A stretch of DNA of 64,000 nucleotides, taken from Bradyrhizobium yuanmingense. GTDB lineage: Bacteria; Pseudomonadota; Alphaproteobacteria; Rhizobiales; Xanthobacteraceae. Location of the stretch: assembly GCF_029167105.1 (NCBI RefSeq), contig NZ_JARFML010000013.1:1-64000 (forward strand), given 5' to 3'. Below the pieces are notes generated by a model. That model was not told the origin of the DNA. It did not search any database and worked only from the letters and a program-made list of their open reading frames with translations. Shown piece after piece: positions 54,179 to 63,683 of this stretch (its first letter is position 1; every line of letters begins with the position of its first letter). Position numbers and translations under genes: made by a program.

Positions 54179-55147
54179 CTAATGCTCGCCCGAGCTCGCA
54201 GCGCCCTGCTGTGCCTTGTGGATCGAGGACGGCACCACGCCGAAGTATTTCCGGAACACACGGCTGAAATGCGATGAGCTGGAGAACCCCCAGGAGAAGG
54301 CGACATCGGTGATGGTCTTGCCGGCGTGGGCCTCGAGCTCCTGGCGGCAGTTCTGCAACCGCGCCTGCCAGATGTAGTCGCTCACCGTGGTGCCGCGCTC
54401 CGAGAACAGCATGTGCAGATAGCGCTTGGAGCAACCGAGCTCGGCCGAGATCTGGTCGATGCACAGATCCGGGTCGCGCAAGTGCTCCCGGATGAAGAAC
54501 TGCGCGCGCACATACATCGCTTCGGGCCCGACACGATCGAACATCGTGTCGGCTTCGCGCAGCGGCAGCAGCAACAGGTCGATCAGCGAATCGGCGACGC
54601 CGACCGCGCTGTTGGCCGACAGCTTTGCCGCCTCGTCGAAGGTGGCATGGACGAAATCGTGGGCGATTCGCCCGGTCCCCGTCTTCGCCGTCAATTTGCA
54701 CGCCGGCATCCGCTGCGACGGGAATCCGCGGTCGCGCAGCAGCGCCTTCGGCACGATCACCACGTCGTGACGGGTAAAGGCTGGACTGATGATCGAATGC
54801 GGACAGGAGACGTCATAGGCGATGATGTCGCCCGGATTGATCTCGATGTGACGGCCTTCTTGTTCGAAATAAGACACGCCGTAGGTCTGGAAGTGGATTT
54901 TTATGTACGGGTGTTCATTGGCCCTGGCGCGCGCCAGCGTGTGCGCGATGCGATGCTGGCTGACCTCGATCTGGCAGAGCTTCAGGCGCGAGACCGTGGT
55001 GTAATCGATGCGACCTTCGAGCGAAGACGCTTCCAGCGGATCGACGTCGAAATGCCCGCACAGGCTCGTGAGCCCGTCGATCCAGCTCTGGATCTGCCGC
55101 TTCGGCGTCATCCCGGTCGTCGAGAGCGTGTGAATGGTGTCGGACAT
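54179..55147 (-). CDS. AraC-family transcriptional regulator, divergent from xoxF
   Basis: A 322-residue regulator: N-terminal AraC-binding-like (cupin 6 type) domain (residues about 45-190: IEINPGDIIAYDVSCPHSII) and C-terminal double HTH (DLCIDQISAELGCSKRYLHM, ITDVAFSWGFSSSSHFSRVF). This is the OruR/'AraC_binding_2' sub-group. It is divergent from xoxF across a long gap, so it is a good candidate for direct control of methanol oxidation, in place of or beside the FlhSR-like pair. ATG 55147 (MSDTIHTL) is preferred over the start 15 codons earlier. Confidence 0.85.
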   Translation of the reverse strand: MSDTIHTLSTTGMTPKRQIQSWIDGLTSLCGHFDVDPLEASSLEGRIDYTTVSRLKLCQIEVSQHRIAHTLARARANEHPYIKIHFQTYGVSYFEQEGRHIEINPGDIIAYDVSCPHSIISPAFTRHDVVIVPKALLRDRGFPSQRMPACKLTAKTGTGRIAHDFVHATFDEAAKLSANSAVGVADSLIDLLLLPLREADTMFDRVGPEAMYVRAQFFIREHLRDPDLCIDQISAELGCSKRYLHMLFSERGTTVSDYIWQARLQNCRQELEAHAGKTITDVAFSWGFSSSSHFSRVFRKYFGVVPSSIHKAQQGAASSGEH

Positions 55148-55659
55148 TAATCCAGCCACTGATTTGATCCGGAGGTTCGGCGCGAATCGCAACCAGCGCT
55201 GCCGGAGCCCTCAGCCGTGATTGCGTGACGTTTACCTCGCATTTGAGCGGTCTCTTGCAACGAGCGCCATCGTTCCATTGCCACTCTTGAAGCTTAATCC
55301 TCCGCCTTAGTTGCAGCGCCGTCAAGGGGAACCTGAGCGCCGAGGCGGCCTCGAGGGCGCACCGAAGCCGCTGAATTCGCTACTGCAAAATCAAAATCTT
55401 CTCCTCCGTGCGCTGTCGAGCAAACCGCCTTCGCTCTTGGGCAAGTTTCCCGATGGCGAAGCCGTTAGGGATTGCGGCAGGAACAACAAGAACGGGCCGC
55501 TCCTGCACGTGGACCCGTGGCTCTCATCAGGAGGAGGAAACAGCACAGCATCGTTTCTGGTCCCAACGCGACCGCCCTGCACGAGCAGACGCCGGACGAG
55601 AAGCCCGGCCATTGAACAATGCTTCGGAAACAATAAACGAGACCAACGGAGGAATGACT
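55148..55659. promoter_or_regulatory. Long divergent region upstream of xoxF
   Basis: About 510 bases lie between the araC and xoxF starts with no family-bearing frame. The right end has the xoxF ribosome site (ggagg, 55648-55652). An orphan aggaggagg stretch near 55527 followed by a short open frame could be a leader peptide but lacks support. A tttcccga copy near 55446 resembles the half-sites at 29449. A long xoxF leader with regulator sites is likely. Confidence 0.4.
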
Positions 55660-57465
55660 ATGCGCAAGGTGCTACTGGCGACCTGTCTTAGTTCGGCGGC
55701 GGCTCTCGCCGTCGGCAGCGCTTCAGCCAATGACGAACTGATTAAGATGTCGCAGAACCCGAAAGATTGGGTGATGCCGGCCGGCGACTACGCCAATACC
55801 CGCTATTCCAAGCTGAACCAAATCAACGCTCAGAACGTCGGCAAGCTTCAGGTCGCCTGGACCTTCTCGACCGGCGTGCTGCGTGGCCATGAAGGCGGCC
55901 CGCTGATCATCGGCAACATGATGTACGTCCACACGCCATTCCCGAACAAGGTCTACGCTATTGACCTTTCGCAAGAGAACAAGATCGTTTGGAAGTACGA
56001 GCCGAAGCAGGATCCTAACGTCATCCCGGTCATGTGCTGCGACACCGTCAACCGCGGCTTGTCCTATGGGGACGGCAAGATCATCCTGCATCAGGCCGAC
56101 ACCAACCTCGTGGCGCTGGACGCGAAGACCGGCCAGGTGGCTTGGTCCGCCACCAATGGCAATCCGGCAAAGGGCGAGACCGGCACCTCGGCGGCTCTGG
56201 TCGTCAAGGACAAGGTTCTTGTCGGCATTTCCGGCGGCGAGTTCGGCGTGCAGTGCCATGTCACCGCATACGACCTCAAATCCGGCAAGCAGGTCTGGCG
56301 CGCTTATTCCACAGGTCCGGACGATCAGATCAAGGTCGATCCCGCCAAGACGATGTCGCTCGGTAAGCCGGTCGGCCCGGACTCTTCGCTGAAGACCTGG
56401 CAGGGCGATCAATGGAAGATCGGCGGCGGCTGCACCTGGGGGTGGCTCTCCTACGATCCCGGTCTGAACCTCGTCTATTACGGGTCGGGAAATCCTTCGA
56501 CCTGGAACCCGAAGCAGCGTCCAGGCGACAACAAATGGTCGATGGCAATCTTCGCACGCGATGCCGACACCGGCATGGCGAAGTGGGTGTACCAGATGAC
56601 GCCCCACGACGAATGGGACTATGACGGCGTCAACGAAATGATCCTCAGCGACCAGCAGATCAATGGTCAGAACCGCAAGCTGCTGACGCACTTCGACCGC
56701 AACGGCCTCGCCTACACCATGGACCGCGAGAGCGGCGAACTGCTGGTTGCCGAGAAGTACGACCCGAAGGTGAACTGGACCAGCGGCGTCGACATGGACA
56801 AGAACTCGCCGACCTACGGCCGTCCCAAGGTTGTCGCGCAGTTCTCGACCGAGCACGGCGGAGAGGACAAGAACACGAAGGGCATCTGCCCGGCCGCCCT
56901 CGGCACCAAGGACCAGCAGCCAGCGGCCTACTCGCCGGAAACGCAGCTGTTCTACGTTCCGACCAACCACGTCTGCATGGACTACGAGCCGTTCAAGGTG
57001 AGCTACACCGCGGGGCAGCCCTACGTGGGCGCGACCCTCTCGATGTACCCGCCGCAGGGTGAAAGCCACATGGGCAACTTCATCGCCTGGGACAACAAGA
57101 CCGGCAAGATCGTGTGGTCGAACAAGGAGCAGTTCTCGGTCTGGTCGGGTGCGCTCGCAACGGCAGGCGGCGTGGTGTTCTACGGCACGCTCGAAGGCTA
57201 CCTGAAGGCGGTCGATGCCAAGTCCGGTAAGGAGCTCTACAAGTTCAAGACTCCCTCCGGCATCATCGGCAACGTCACCACCTATGAGAACAACGGCAAG
57301 CAGTACGTCGCCGTGCTCTCCGGCGTGGGTGGCTGGGCCGGTATCGGTCTGGCGGCAGGCCTGACCGATCCGACCGCAGGCCTCGGTGCGGTCGGCGGCT
57401 ACGCGGCCCTCAGCAACTACACGGCGCTCGGCGGTACGCTGACCGTGTTCTCGCTGCCGAACTAA
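55660..57465 (+). CDS. xoxF: XoxF, lanthanide-dependent methanol dehydrogenase
   Basis: A 601-residue exported quinoprotein, closely matching the XoxF5 type. Signal peptide ends near VGSASA. Cys126-Cys127 (VMCCDTVNRG) form the vicinal disulphide, Glu194 (SGGEFG) and Asn278 (SGNPS) bind the metal, Asp320 is catalytic and Asp322 in HDEWDYDGVNE is the extra lanthanide ligand. It oxidises methanol to formaldehyde in the periplasm with PQQ and a light lanthanide, and passes electrons to XoxG. ATG 55660 has the correct distance to ggagg; ATG 55654 does not. xoxG follows after a strong hairpin. Confidence 0.96.
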   Translation: MRKVLLATCLSSAAALAVGSASANDELIKMSQNPKDWVMPAGDYANTRYSKLNQINAQNVGKLQVAWTFSTGVLRGHEGGPLIIGNMMYVHTPFPNKVYAIDLSQENKIVWKYEPKQDPNVIPVMCCDTVNRGLSYGDGKIILHQADTNLVALDAKTGQVAWSATNGNPAKGETGTSAALVVKDKVLVGISGGEFGVQCHVTAYDLKSGKQVWRAYSTGPDDQIKVDPAKTMSLGKPVGPDSSLKTWQGDQWKIGGGCTWGWLSYDPGLNLVYYGSGNPSTWNPKQRPGDNKWSMAIFARDADTGMAKWVYQMTPHDEWDYDGVNEMILSDQQINGQNRKLLTHFDRNGLAYTMDRESGELLVAEKYDPKVNWTSGVDMDKNSPTYGRPKVVAQFSTEHGGEDKNTKGICPAALGTKDQQPAAYSPETQLFYVPTNHVCMDYEPFKVSYTAGQPYVGATLSMYPPQGESHMGNFIAWDNKTGKIVWSNKEQFSVWSGALATAGGVVFYGTLEGYLKAVDAKSGKELYKFKTPSGIIGNVTTYENNGKQYVAVLSGVGGWAGIGLAAGLTDPTAGLGAVGGYAALSNYTALGGTLTVFSLPN

Positions 57466-57481
57466 ACCCGTCAGCATCGCT

Positions 57482-57509
57482 CCGGCGCGTGGATCGCTCC
57501 ACGCGCCGG
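57482..57509. terminator. Strong hairpin between xoxF and xoxG (attenuator or mRNA-stabilising)
   Basis: ccggcgcgtgga (57482-57493) pairs perfectly with tccacgcgccgg (57498-57509), loop tcgc. There is no T run, so it is more likely an attenuator or 3'-end protector that lets xoxF mRNA outnumber xoxG mRNA than a full terminator. Confidence 0.65.
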
Positions 57510-57546
57510 CTCGTCTCCACCGAATGCCGGCCGAGGAACAAATCTC

Positions 57547-58071
57547 TTGCGTAAAATCTGCTCTGTCATTGCTGTGATGATGATCTTCGTTGCGTCCGGA
57601 GGAATTGCGGCCGCGGACGGTCCGGGCGACCCGACCGCTGTGAAGAAGGAAGACGACGGAAAGTGGCTCGATAAGGACGGTACCCCGACCTACAAGATTT
57701 CAGCCGACGGCACCGTGGACTGGTTCACCTATTCCGGATACCGCCGTTACCATTCCGACTGCCACGTCTGCCACGGCCCGGACGGCATGGGCTCGACCTA
57801 CGCGCCGGCGCTGAAGGATTCCGTCAAGAGCATGAGCTATGGCGACTTCATCGGCGTGATCGCCTCCGGCCGCAAGAACATCTCGACCGCACAGGAGAAC
57901 GTCATGCCGGCCTTTGGCGACAATCCGAACGTCGCCTGCTACATGGACGATCTCTACGTCTATCTGCGCGCCCGTTCCGACGAAGCCTGGGGCCGGCAGC
58001 GTCCCGCCAAGAAGGAAGACAAGACCAAGGACTACACCGCGGCGGAAGACGCCTGCATGGGCAAGAAATGA
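57547..58071 (+). CDS. xoxG: XoxG, four-Cys c-type cytochrome of methanol oxidation
   Basis: A 174-residue exported cytochrome. It starts with TTG at 57547 after a good site (gaggaac). Haem motif C72-H-V-C75-H76, axial Met120 (NVMPAFG), and two extra cysteines (Cys131, Cys170), the trait of the methanol-related '4-Cys' cytochrome family. The N-terminus after the signal (DGKWLDKDGTPTYKIS) also fits. It takes electrons from XoxF (81 bases upstream). A TTG start, together with the hairpin, would lower its amount relative to XoxF. Confidence 0.92.
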   Translation: MRKICSVIAVMMIFVASGGIAAADGPGDPTAVKKEDDGKWLDKDGTPTYKISADGTVDWFTYSGYRRYHSDCHVCHGPDGMGSTYAPALKDSVKSMSYGDFIGVIASGRKNISTAQENVMPAFGDNPNVACYMDDLYVYLRARSDEAWGRQRPAKKEDKTKDYTAAEDACMGKK

Positions 58072-58131
58072 ACGCTACCAGGACTGCCGAGACGATGTCA
58101 TGGCGTCCTACGAGGATTTGAGGAGTTACCG

Positions 58132-59241
<1,110 letters not shown>

Positions 59242-59272
59242 CTCGAAAACGTCACACCAAGGAGGATCGACT

Positions 59273-59836
59273 ATGACTGTTGCACTCCATCCCTCGATCG
59301 ACAACGGCATCAAGCAAGGCAGCGGCAGCTTCGCCGGCGGCACGCTGGCCTGCAAATGCAGCGACCACACGGTGAAGGTCGGCATCAAGGGCGACGTCGC
59401 CCACAACCACGCCTGCGGCTGCACCAAGTGCTGGAAGCCGCAGGGCGCAACCTTCTCCGTCGTCGCCGTCGTGCCGCGCCAGAACGTCACCGTGCTCGAG
59501 AACGGCGACAAGCTCCAGATCGTCGACCCCTCCGCGGTGATCCAGCGTTACGCCTGCAAGGCCTGCGGCACGCACATGTACGGCCGGATCGAGAACAAGA
59601 ACCATCCGTTCTACGGCCTCGATTTCATCCATCCCGAGCTTTTCCAGGAGCAGGGCTCGCAGGCGCCGCAATTCGCGGCCTTCGTTTCCTCCGTGATCGA
59701 ATCGGGTGTGAAGCCCGAGCAGATGGCCGGCATCCGTTCGCGGCTGAAGGAGATCGGCCTCGAGCCCTACGACTGCCTGTCGCCGGCGCTGATGGACGCG
59801 ATCGCGACCCATGTCGCGAAGGCCAAGGCCGCTTAG
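59273..59836 (+). CDS. gfa: S-(hydroxymethyl)glutathione synthase (glutathione-dependent formaldehyde-activating enzyme)
   Basis: A 187-residue Gfa protein with two zinc sites by pattern: Cys27 and Cys29 (LACKCSD), Cys48, Cys50 and Cys53 (HACGCTKCW), and Cys95 and Cys98 (YACKACGTHMYG). It speeds the joining of formaldehyde to glutathione. ATG 59273 with an aggagg site is the start; the frame before it overlaps the upstream gene. It is the last gene of the formaldehyde unit. Confidence 0.94.
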   Translation: MTVALHPSIDNGIKQGSGSFAGGTLACKCSDHTVKVGIKGDVAHNHACGCTKCWKPQGATFSVVAVVPRQNVTVLENGDKLQIVDPSAVIQRYACKACGTHMYGRIENKNHPFYGLDFIHPELFQEQGSQAPQFAAFVSSVIESGVKPEQMAGIRSRLKEIGLEPYDCLSPALMDAIATHVAKAKAA

Positions 59837-60491
59837 GAAGACTGCCTGGGACGCCCGCCTGAACTGGCCGGCCGCCGGATCTTGGCTACACCATCTGCAG
59901 CTCGCTGGCGTCCGTCGCCGCCAGCGAGCCTCACGGGTCCCCGCTGCCGGGACCATTGCGGCGCGATGCCGCCGCTTCTGCACCACGCGTGGGTGAGGAC
60001 CATCAGCTCCTCAGTCCTGGTCTCTGAATGACTGCGCAGGACCGTCCGCTTCCTGCTTGAAGTTCGCGGTGCTCTGCGTTCTCCCTCCCTCGACTGAGGC
60101 CTACTGCTTCGTCCGTTCGGTGCAGCCGGCGGACGAAGCTTTTTTCGTTGCGCCCATTTGATGCGCAACGTGGCGGATGACGCGCCCTGCTTTTGACAAA
60201 CCGTCGATGCAATCTTTTCCCGGTGAGAACACTCGGCTGTGAACGCCGGGTCGGAGCGATCTCTGCTAGGGTCGCGCCGCCACGATGCCGCACGACGTAC
60301 AACCAAATAAGAAGAAAACGGGAGGTATCGAGCACATCCAGACATCGCTACCTGCGTTCCTGCCTCCCTCCGGGATTTGCCCGCGCGGGACCATGGCGGG
60401 ATGTGGCGAGACGACGCACGAGCCGTCGCCGACGCGGCGTCGGCGGACTTTGAATTGAATTTGGCATGCTTATGAAGAGCGAGGCACGATC
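59837..60491. other. Gene-free stretch with two hairpins
   Basis: About 650 bases with no supported gene. Just after gfa a perfect 10-base hairpin (ctcgctggcg, 59901-59910, with cgccagcgag, 59919-59928) is a probable 3'-end structure. A full rho-independent terminator follows at 60106-60145 (separate entry). The right part must hold the promoter of the IorAB-like genes. Confidence 0.5.
60106..60145 (+). terminator. Rho-independent terminator
   Basis: gcttcgtccg (60106-60115) pairs perfectly with cggacgaagc (60130-60139) and is followed by six T (60140-60145). It ends plus-strand transcripts from the xoxF-gfa unit, or a transcript from within the gap. Confidence 0.8.
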
Positions 60492-60944
60492 ATGATCAAG
60501 GTGAAGATCAACGGCCAGGAACAGAGCTGGGACGGTGACCCGGATCTCCCGCTACTCTGGTTCCTGCGCGACGAGGCCGGGCTCACCGGCACCAAATACG
60601 GCTGCGGCCAGGCGTTGTGTGGCTCCTGCACGGTCATCGTCGACAAGCAAGCGGTGCGCGCCTGCATCACCTCCGTCAACGACGTCGCCGGACGCGAGGT
60701 CACCACGATCGAGGGGCTGCATCCGAACGGCGATCACCCGGTGCAGAAGGCGTGGCGCCAGGTCAACGTGCCCCAATGCGGCTTCTGCCAGGCCGGCCAG
60801 ATCATGCAGGCCGCGGCACTTCTGATGGACAATCCAAAGCCGTCGCACGACCAGATCCGCGAGGCGATGTCCGGCAACATCTGCCGTTGCGGCTGCTACC
60901 AGCGCATCGAGAACGCCGTCCATCTCGCATCGACGGGAGTGTGA
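60492..60944 (+). CDS. [2Fe-2S] subunit of an IorAB-like molybdenum hydroxylase
   Basis: A 150-residue two-domain iron-sulfur protein. N-terminal plant-type [2Fe-2S] loop: GTKYGCGQALCGSCTVIV with further C in RACI. C-terminal helical [2Fe-2S] domain: PQCGFCQAGQIMQAA and GNICRCGCYQRI. It passes electrons between the Mo-cofactor subunit encoded 1 base later and the respiratory chain. Together they resemble isoquinoline 1-oxidoreductase (IorAB) and aldehyde oxidases of this type, which lack an FAD subunit. Confidence 0.92.
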   Translation: MIKVKINGQEQSWDGDPDLPLLWFLRDEAGLTGTKYGCGQALCGSCTVIVDKQAVRACITSVNDVAGREVTTIEGLHPNGDHPVQKAWRQVNVPQCGFCQAGQIMQAAALLMDNPKPSHDQIREAMSGNICRCGCYQRIENAVHLASTGV

Positions 60945-60945
60945 C

Positions 60946-63258
60946 ATGAACTTCATCGACAATCCCCGCAAGGTTCGCGGCTTCGAAAAACACATCAAGG
61001 TCGAGAAGGTGACGCGCCGCAGCATCCTGAAGGGGCTCGGCGTCACCGGCGGCTTCGTGCTCGCCGCTCCCGTGATGTCGCGCCAGGCGCTCGCCTACGA
61101 GACCGGCGCCGGCAAGATGCCGCACGGCGTCGTGGTCGATCCGCGCGTGTTCGTTTCGGTAGGCGCAGATGGCATCGTCACCATCGTCGGGCACCGTTCG
61201 GAAATGGGCACCGGTGTGCGCACCAGCCTGCCGCTGATCGTGGCCGAGGAGATGGAGGCCGACTGGTCCAGGGTCAAGGTGCGGCAAGCCCACGGCGACG
61301 AGGTCAAGTTCGGCAACCAGGACACCGACGGCTCGCGCAGCACGCGGCACTATCTGATCCCGATGCGCCAGATCGGCGCCTCCGCCCGCACCATGCTGGA
61401 GCAGGCCGCGGCCAAGCGCTGGGGCGTGCCGGCGACCGAGGTCAAGGCGGTCAACCACGAGGTCGTGCACAGCGCCAGCGGGCGCAAGCTCGGCTTCGGC
61501 GAGCTCGCTGCCGACGCCGCCAAGGAATCGGTGCCCAGCATCGAGGGCCTCAAGCTGAAGGACCCCAAGAACTTCCGCTATCTCGGCAAGGGCGAGATCG
61601 GCATCGTCGATCTCCACGACATCACCACCGGCAAGGCGCAGTACGGCGCCGACGTGCGGCTGCCCGGCATGAAATATGCTGTGATCGCCCGTCCGCCGGT
61701 GACCGGCGGCAAGCTGGTCAAGTTCGAGCCGGAGGAGGCGCTGAAGATCCCCGGTGTCGAGAAGGTGATGCAGGTGCGCGGCTGGCCGTGGCCCTCAAAA
61801 TTCCAGCCGCTCGGCGGCGTCGCGGTGATCGCGCGCAACACAGGCGCGGCGATCAAGGGCCGCGACGCGCTGAAGCTGACCTGGGACGACGGTCCCAACG
61901 GCAAATACGACTCCGTCGCCTACCGCAAGGAGCTCGAGGAGGCTTCGCGCAAGCCCGGCCTCGTGCTGCGCAAGGAGGGCGATGCGGACGCCGCCCTGAA
62001 GAGCGCCGACAAGGTGATCGTCGGCGAATACTACCTTCCGCATCTTGCCCATGTCGCCATGGAGCCGCCGGTGGCGGTCGCAGACGTCAAGGGCGACAAG
62101 GCCGAGATCTGGGCGCCGGTTCAGAGTCCCGGTGGCACCCGCGAGGACGTCGCCAAGACGCTCGGCATTCCCGAGGCCAACGTCACGGTCAACGTGACGC
62201 TGCTCGGCGGCGGGTTCGGACGCAAGTCGAAATGCGACTTTGCGCTCGAAGCCGCGCTGCTCTCGAAGGAGCTCGGTGCTCCGGTGAAGGTGCAGTGGAC
62301 GCGGGAGGACGACATCCACAACGGCTTCCTGCACACCGTCTCGGTCGAGCGGATCGAGGCCGGCCTCGACAAGAGCGGCAAGGTGATCGCCTGGCGCCAC
62401 CGCAGCGTGGCTCCCAGCATCGCATCGACCTTTGCCGCCGGCACGGTGCATCAGGCGCCGTTCGAGATCGGCATGGGCCTAGTCGATATGCCGTTCGAGA
62501 TCGCGAACATCTCGTGCGAGAACCCGGAAGCCGCGGCATTCACCCGCATCGGCTGGTTCCGCGCGGTCTCGAACATTCCGCGCGCCTTCGCCGTCCAGTC
62601 GATGGTCGGCGAGATCGCGCAGGCAACGGGCCGCGACCAGAAGGACATGCTGCTCGAGCTGATCGGCTCGCCTCGCATCGTCAAGCCCAACGTGAAGGAC
62701 CTCTGGAATTACGGCGAGCCCCAGGACAGCTACCCGATCGACACCGCGCGCCTGCGCAAGGTGGTCGAGCTGGTCGCCGAGAAGGGGGAATGGGGACGAA
62801 AGGTGCCGAAGGGCCACGGTCTCGGCATCGCCGTGCACCGCAGCTTCGTCAGCTACATCGCGACCATCGTCGAGGTCGCCGTCGACGACAAGGGCAAGCT
62901 GACGGTGCCGCGGGTCGACACGGCGATCGATTGCGGCACCTATGTCAACCCCGAGCGCATCGCTTCGCAGATCGAGGGCGCGGCGATCATGGGGCTCAGT
63001 CTCGCCAAATACGGCGAGATCACCTTCAAGGACGGCAAGGTGCAGCAGAAGAATTTTGACGACTTCCAGGTCGTCAGGATGGACGACTCGCCTGTGGTGA
63101 CCAACGTCTACATCGTGCCGCCCGGACCCGACACGCCGCCGAGCGGCGTCGGCGAGCCCGGCGTTCCTCCGTTCGCGCCAGCCCTGATCAACGCGATCTT
63201 CGCAGCGACGGGAAAACGCATCCGCGCGCTTCCGATCGGCAAGCAATTGGAGGCGTGA
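60946..63258 (+). CDS. Molybdopterin-binding subunit of an IorAB-like aldehyde/N-heterocycle oxidoreductase
   Basis: A 770-residue protein of the xanthine dehydrogenase family, IorB type. A twin-arginine signal (VTRRSILKGLGVTGGFVLAA) shows that it is exported or membrane-attached. Mo-cofactor marks: VGHRSEMGTGVRTSLPLIVAEE, NVTLLGGGFGRKSKCDFALEA and GVGEPGVPPFAPALINAIF, the last holding the catalytic Glu. It oxidises an aldehyde or an N-heterocycle with water as oxygen source. Its place in a methanol island suggests an aldehyde as substrate; this is inference. Confidence 0.9.
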   Translation: MNFIDNPRKVRGFEKHIKVEKVTRRSILKGLGVTGGFVLAAPVMSRQALAYETGAGKMPHGVVVDPRVFVSVGADGIVTIVGHRSEMGTGVRTSLPLIVAEEMEADWSRVKVRQAHGDEVKFGNQDTDGSRSTRHYLIPMRQIGASARTMLEQAAAKRWGVPATEVKAVNHEVVHSASGRKLGFGELAADAAKESVPSIEGLKLKDPKNFRYLGKGEIGIVDLHDITTGKAQYGADVRLPGMKYAVIARPPVTGGKLVKFEPEEALKIPGVEKVMQVRGWPWPSKFQPLGGVAVIARNTGAAIKGRDALKLTWDDGPNGKYDSVAYRKELEEASRKPGLVLRKEGDADAALKSADKVIVGEYYLPHLAHVAMEPPVAVADVKGDKAEIWAPVQSPGGTREDVAKTLGIPEANVTVNVTLLGGGFGRKSKCDFALEAALLSKELGAPVKVQWTREDDIHNGFLHTVSVERIEAGLDKSGKVIAWRHRSVAPSIASTFAAGTVHQAPFEIGMGLVDMPFEIANISCENPEAAAFTRIGWFRAVSNIPRAFAVQSMVGEIAQATGRDQKDMLLELIGSPRIVKPNVKDLWNYGEPQDSYPIDTARLRKVVELVAEKGEWGRKVPKGHGLGIAVHRSFVSYIATIVEVAVDDKGKLTVPRVDTAIDCGTYVNPERIASQIEGAAIMGLSLAKYGEITFKDGKVQQKNFDDFQVVRMDDSPVVTNVYIVPPGPDTPPSGVGEPGVPPFAPALINAIFAATGKRIRALPIGKQLEA

Positions 63259-63330
63259 GACGGAACCGAAGTGCGAGGCGGAACACAAGCCGCCTCGCGC
63301 CGTTTCCATCGATCTGACAGGAGCAGATCG

Positions 63331-63588
63331 ATGACCAACATCTCAAGGGCGCTCGCAGTCTCGTTGTCGGGCGCCTTTCTTTTGACCGCCGCGGGCGCAT
63401 TCGCCCAGAGCAACACGGCGCCGCCGGCCACCGCGCCGCGACCCACCGGCCCCGATCAGACTTCGCTGCCCAATGCCAACGCCCCACCCGCCTCAACCAC
63501 CCAGACCACCGGGCAGCACAATCCGGATCCCAAGATTCGCGAGATGAACCAGAAGGAGAAGGACAAGGTCGAGCGCGAGGGGAAGTAA
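63331..63588 (+). CDS. Small exported Pro/Thr-rich protein
   Basis: An 85-residue exported protein: signal peptide (ALAVSLSGAFLLTAAGAFAQ), then a Pro/Thr/Ala-rich linker (SNTAPPATAPRPTGPDQTS) and a charged end (KIREMNQKEKDKVEREGK). A caggag site precedes ATG 63331, and it follows the IorB-like gene by 72 bases. No family or function recognised. Confidence 0.6.
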   Translation: MTNISRALAVSLSGAFLLTAAGAFAQSNTAPPATAPRPTGPDQTSLPNANAPPASTTQTTGQHNPDPKIREMNQKEKDKVEREGK

Positions 63589-63609
63589 CTGTCTGGCGCT
63601 GCCCAAACA

Positions 63610-63639
63610 AATGCGGCGGACGTTGCCGTCCGCCGCATT
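63610..63639. terminator. Bidirectional terminator hairpin
   Basis: aatgcggcggac (63610-63621) pairs perfectly with gtccgccgcatt (63628-63639), loop gttgcc. It lies between the plus-strand small protein and the minus-strand quinoprotein gene at the edge, so it can end both. Confidence 0.75.
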
Positions 63640-63683
63640 CGCCACCCCCCTGCTGCTCCGCTTCTGTCGATCCGCCCGCGGAG

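Noticed and set aside
55510..55614. Possible leader peptide upstream of xoxF after an aggaggagg stretch
   Set aside because: The start would be GTG before the ribosome-like site and codon use gives no support.
55660..57465. MxaF (calcium methanol dehydrogenase)
   Set aside because: Asp322 follows the catalytic Asp320 where MxaF has Ala, and no mxaI gene follows.
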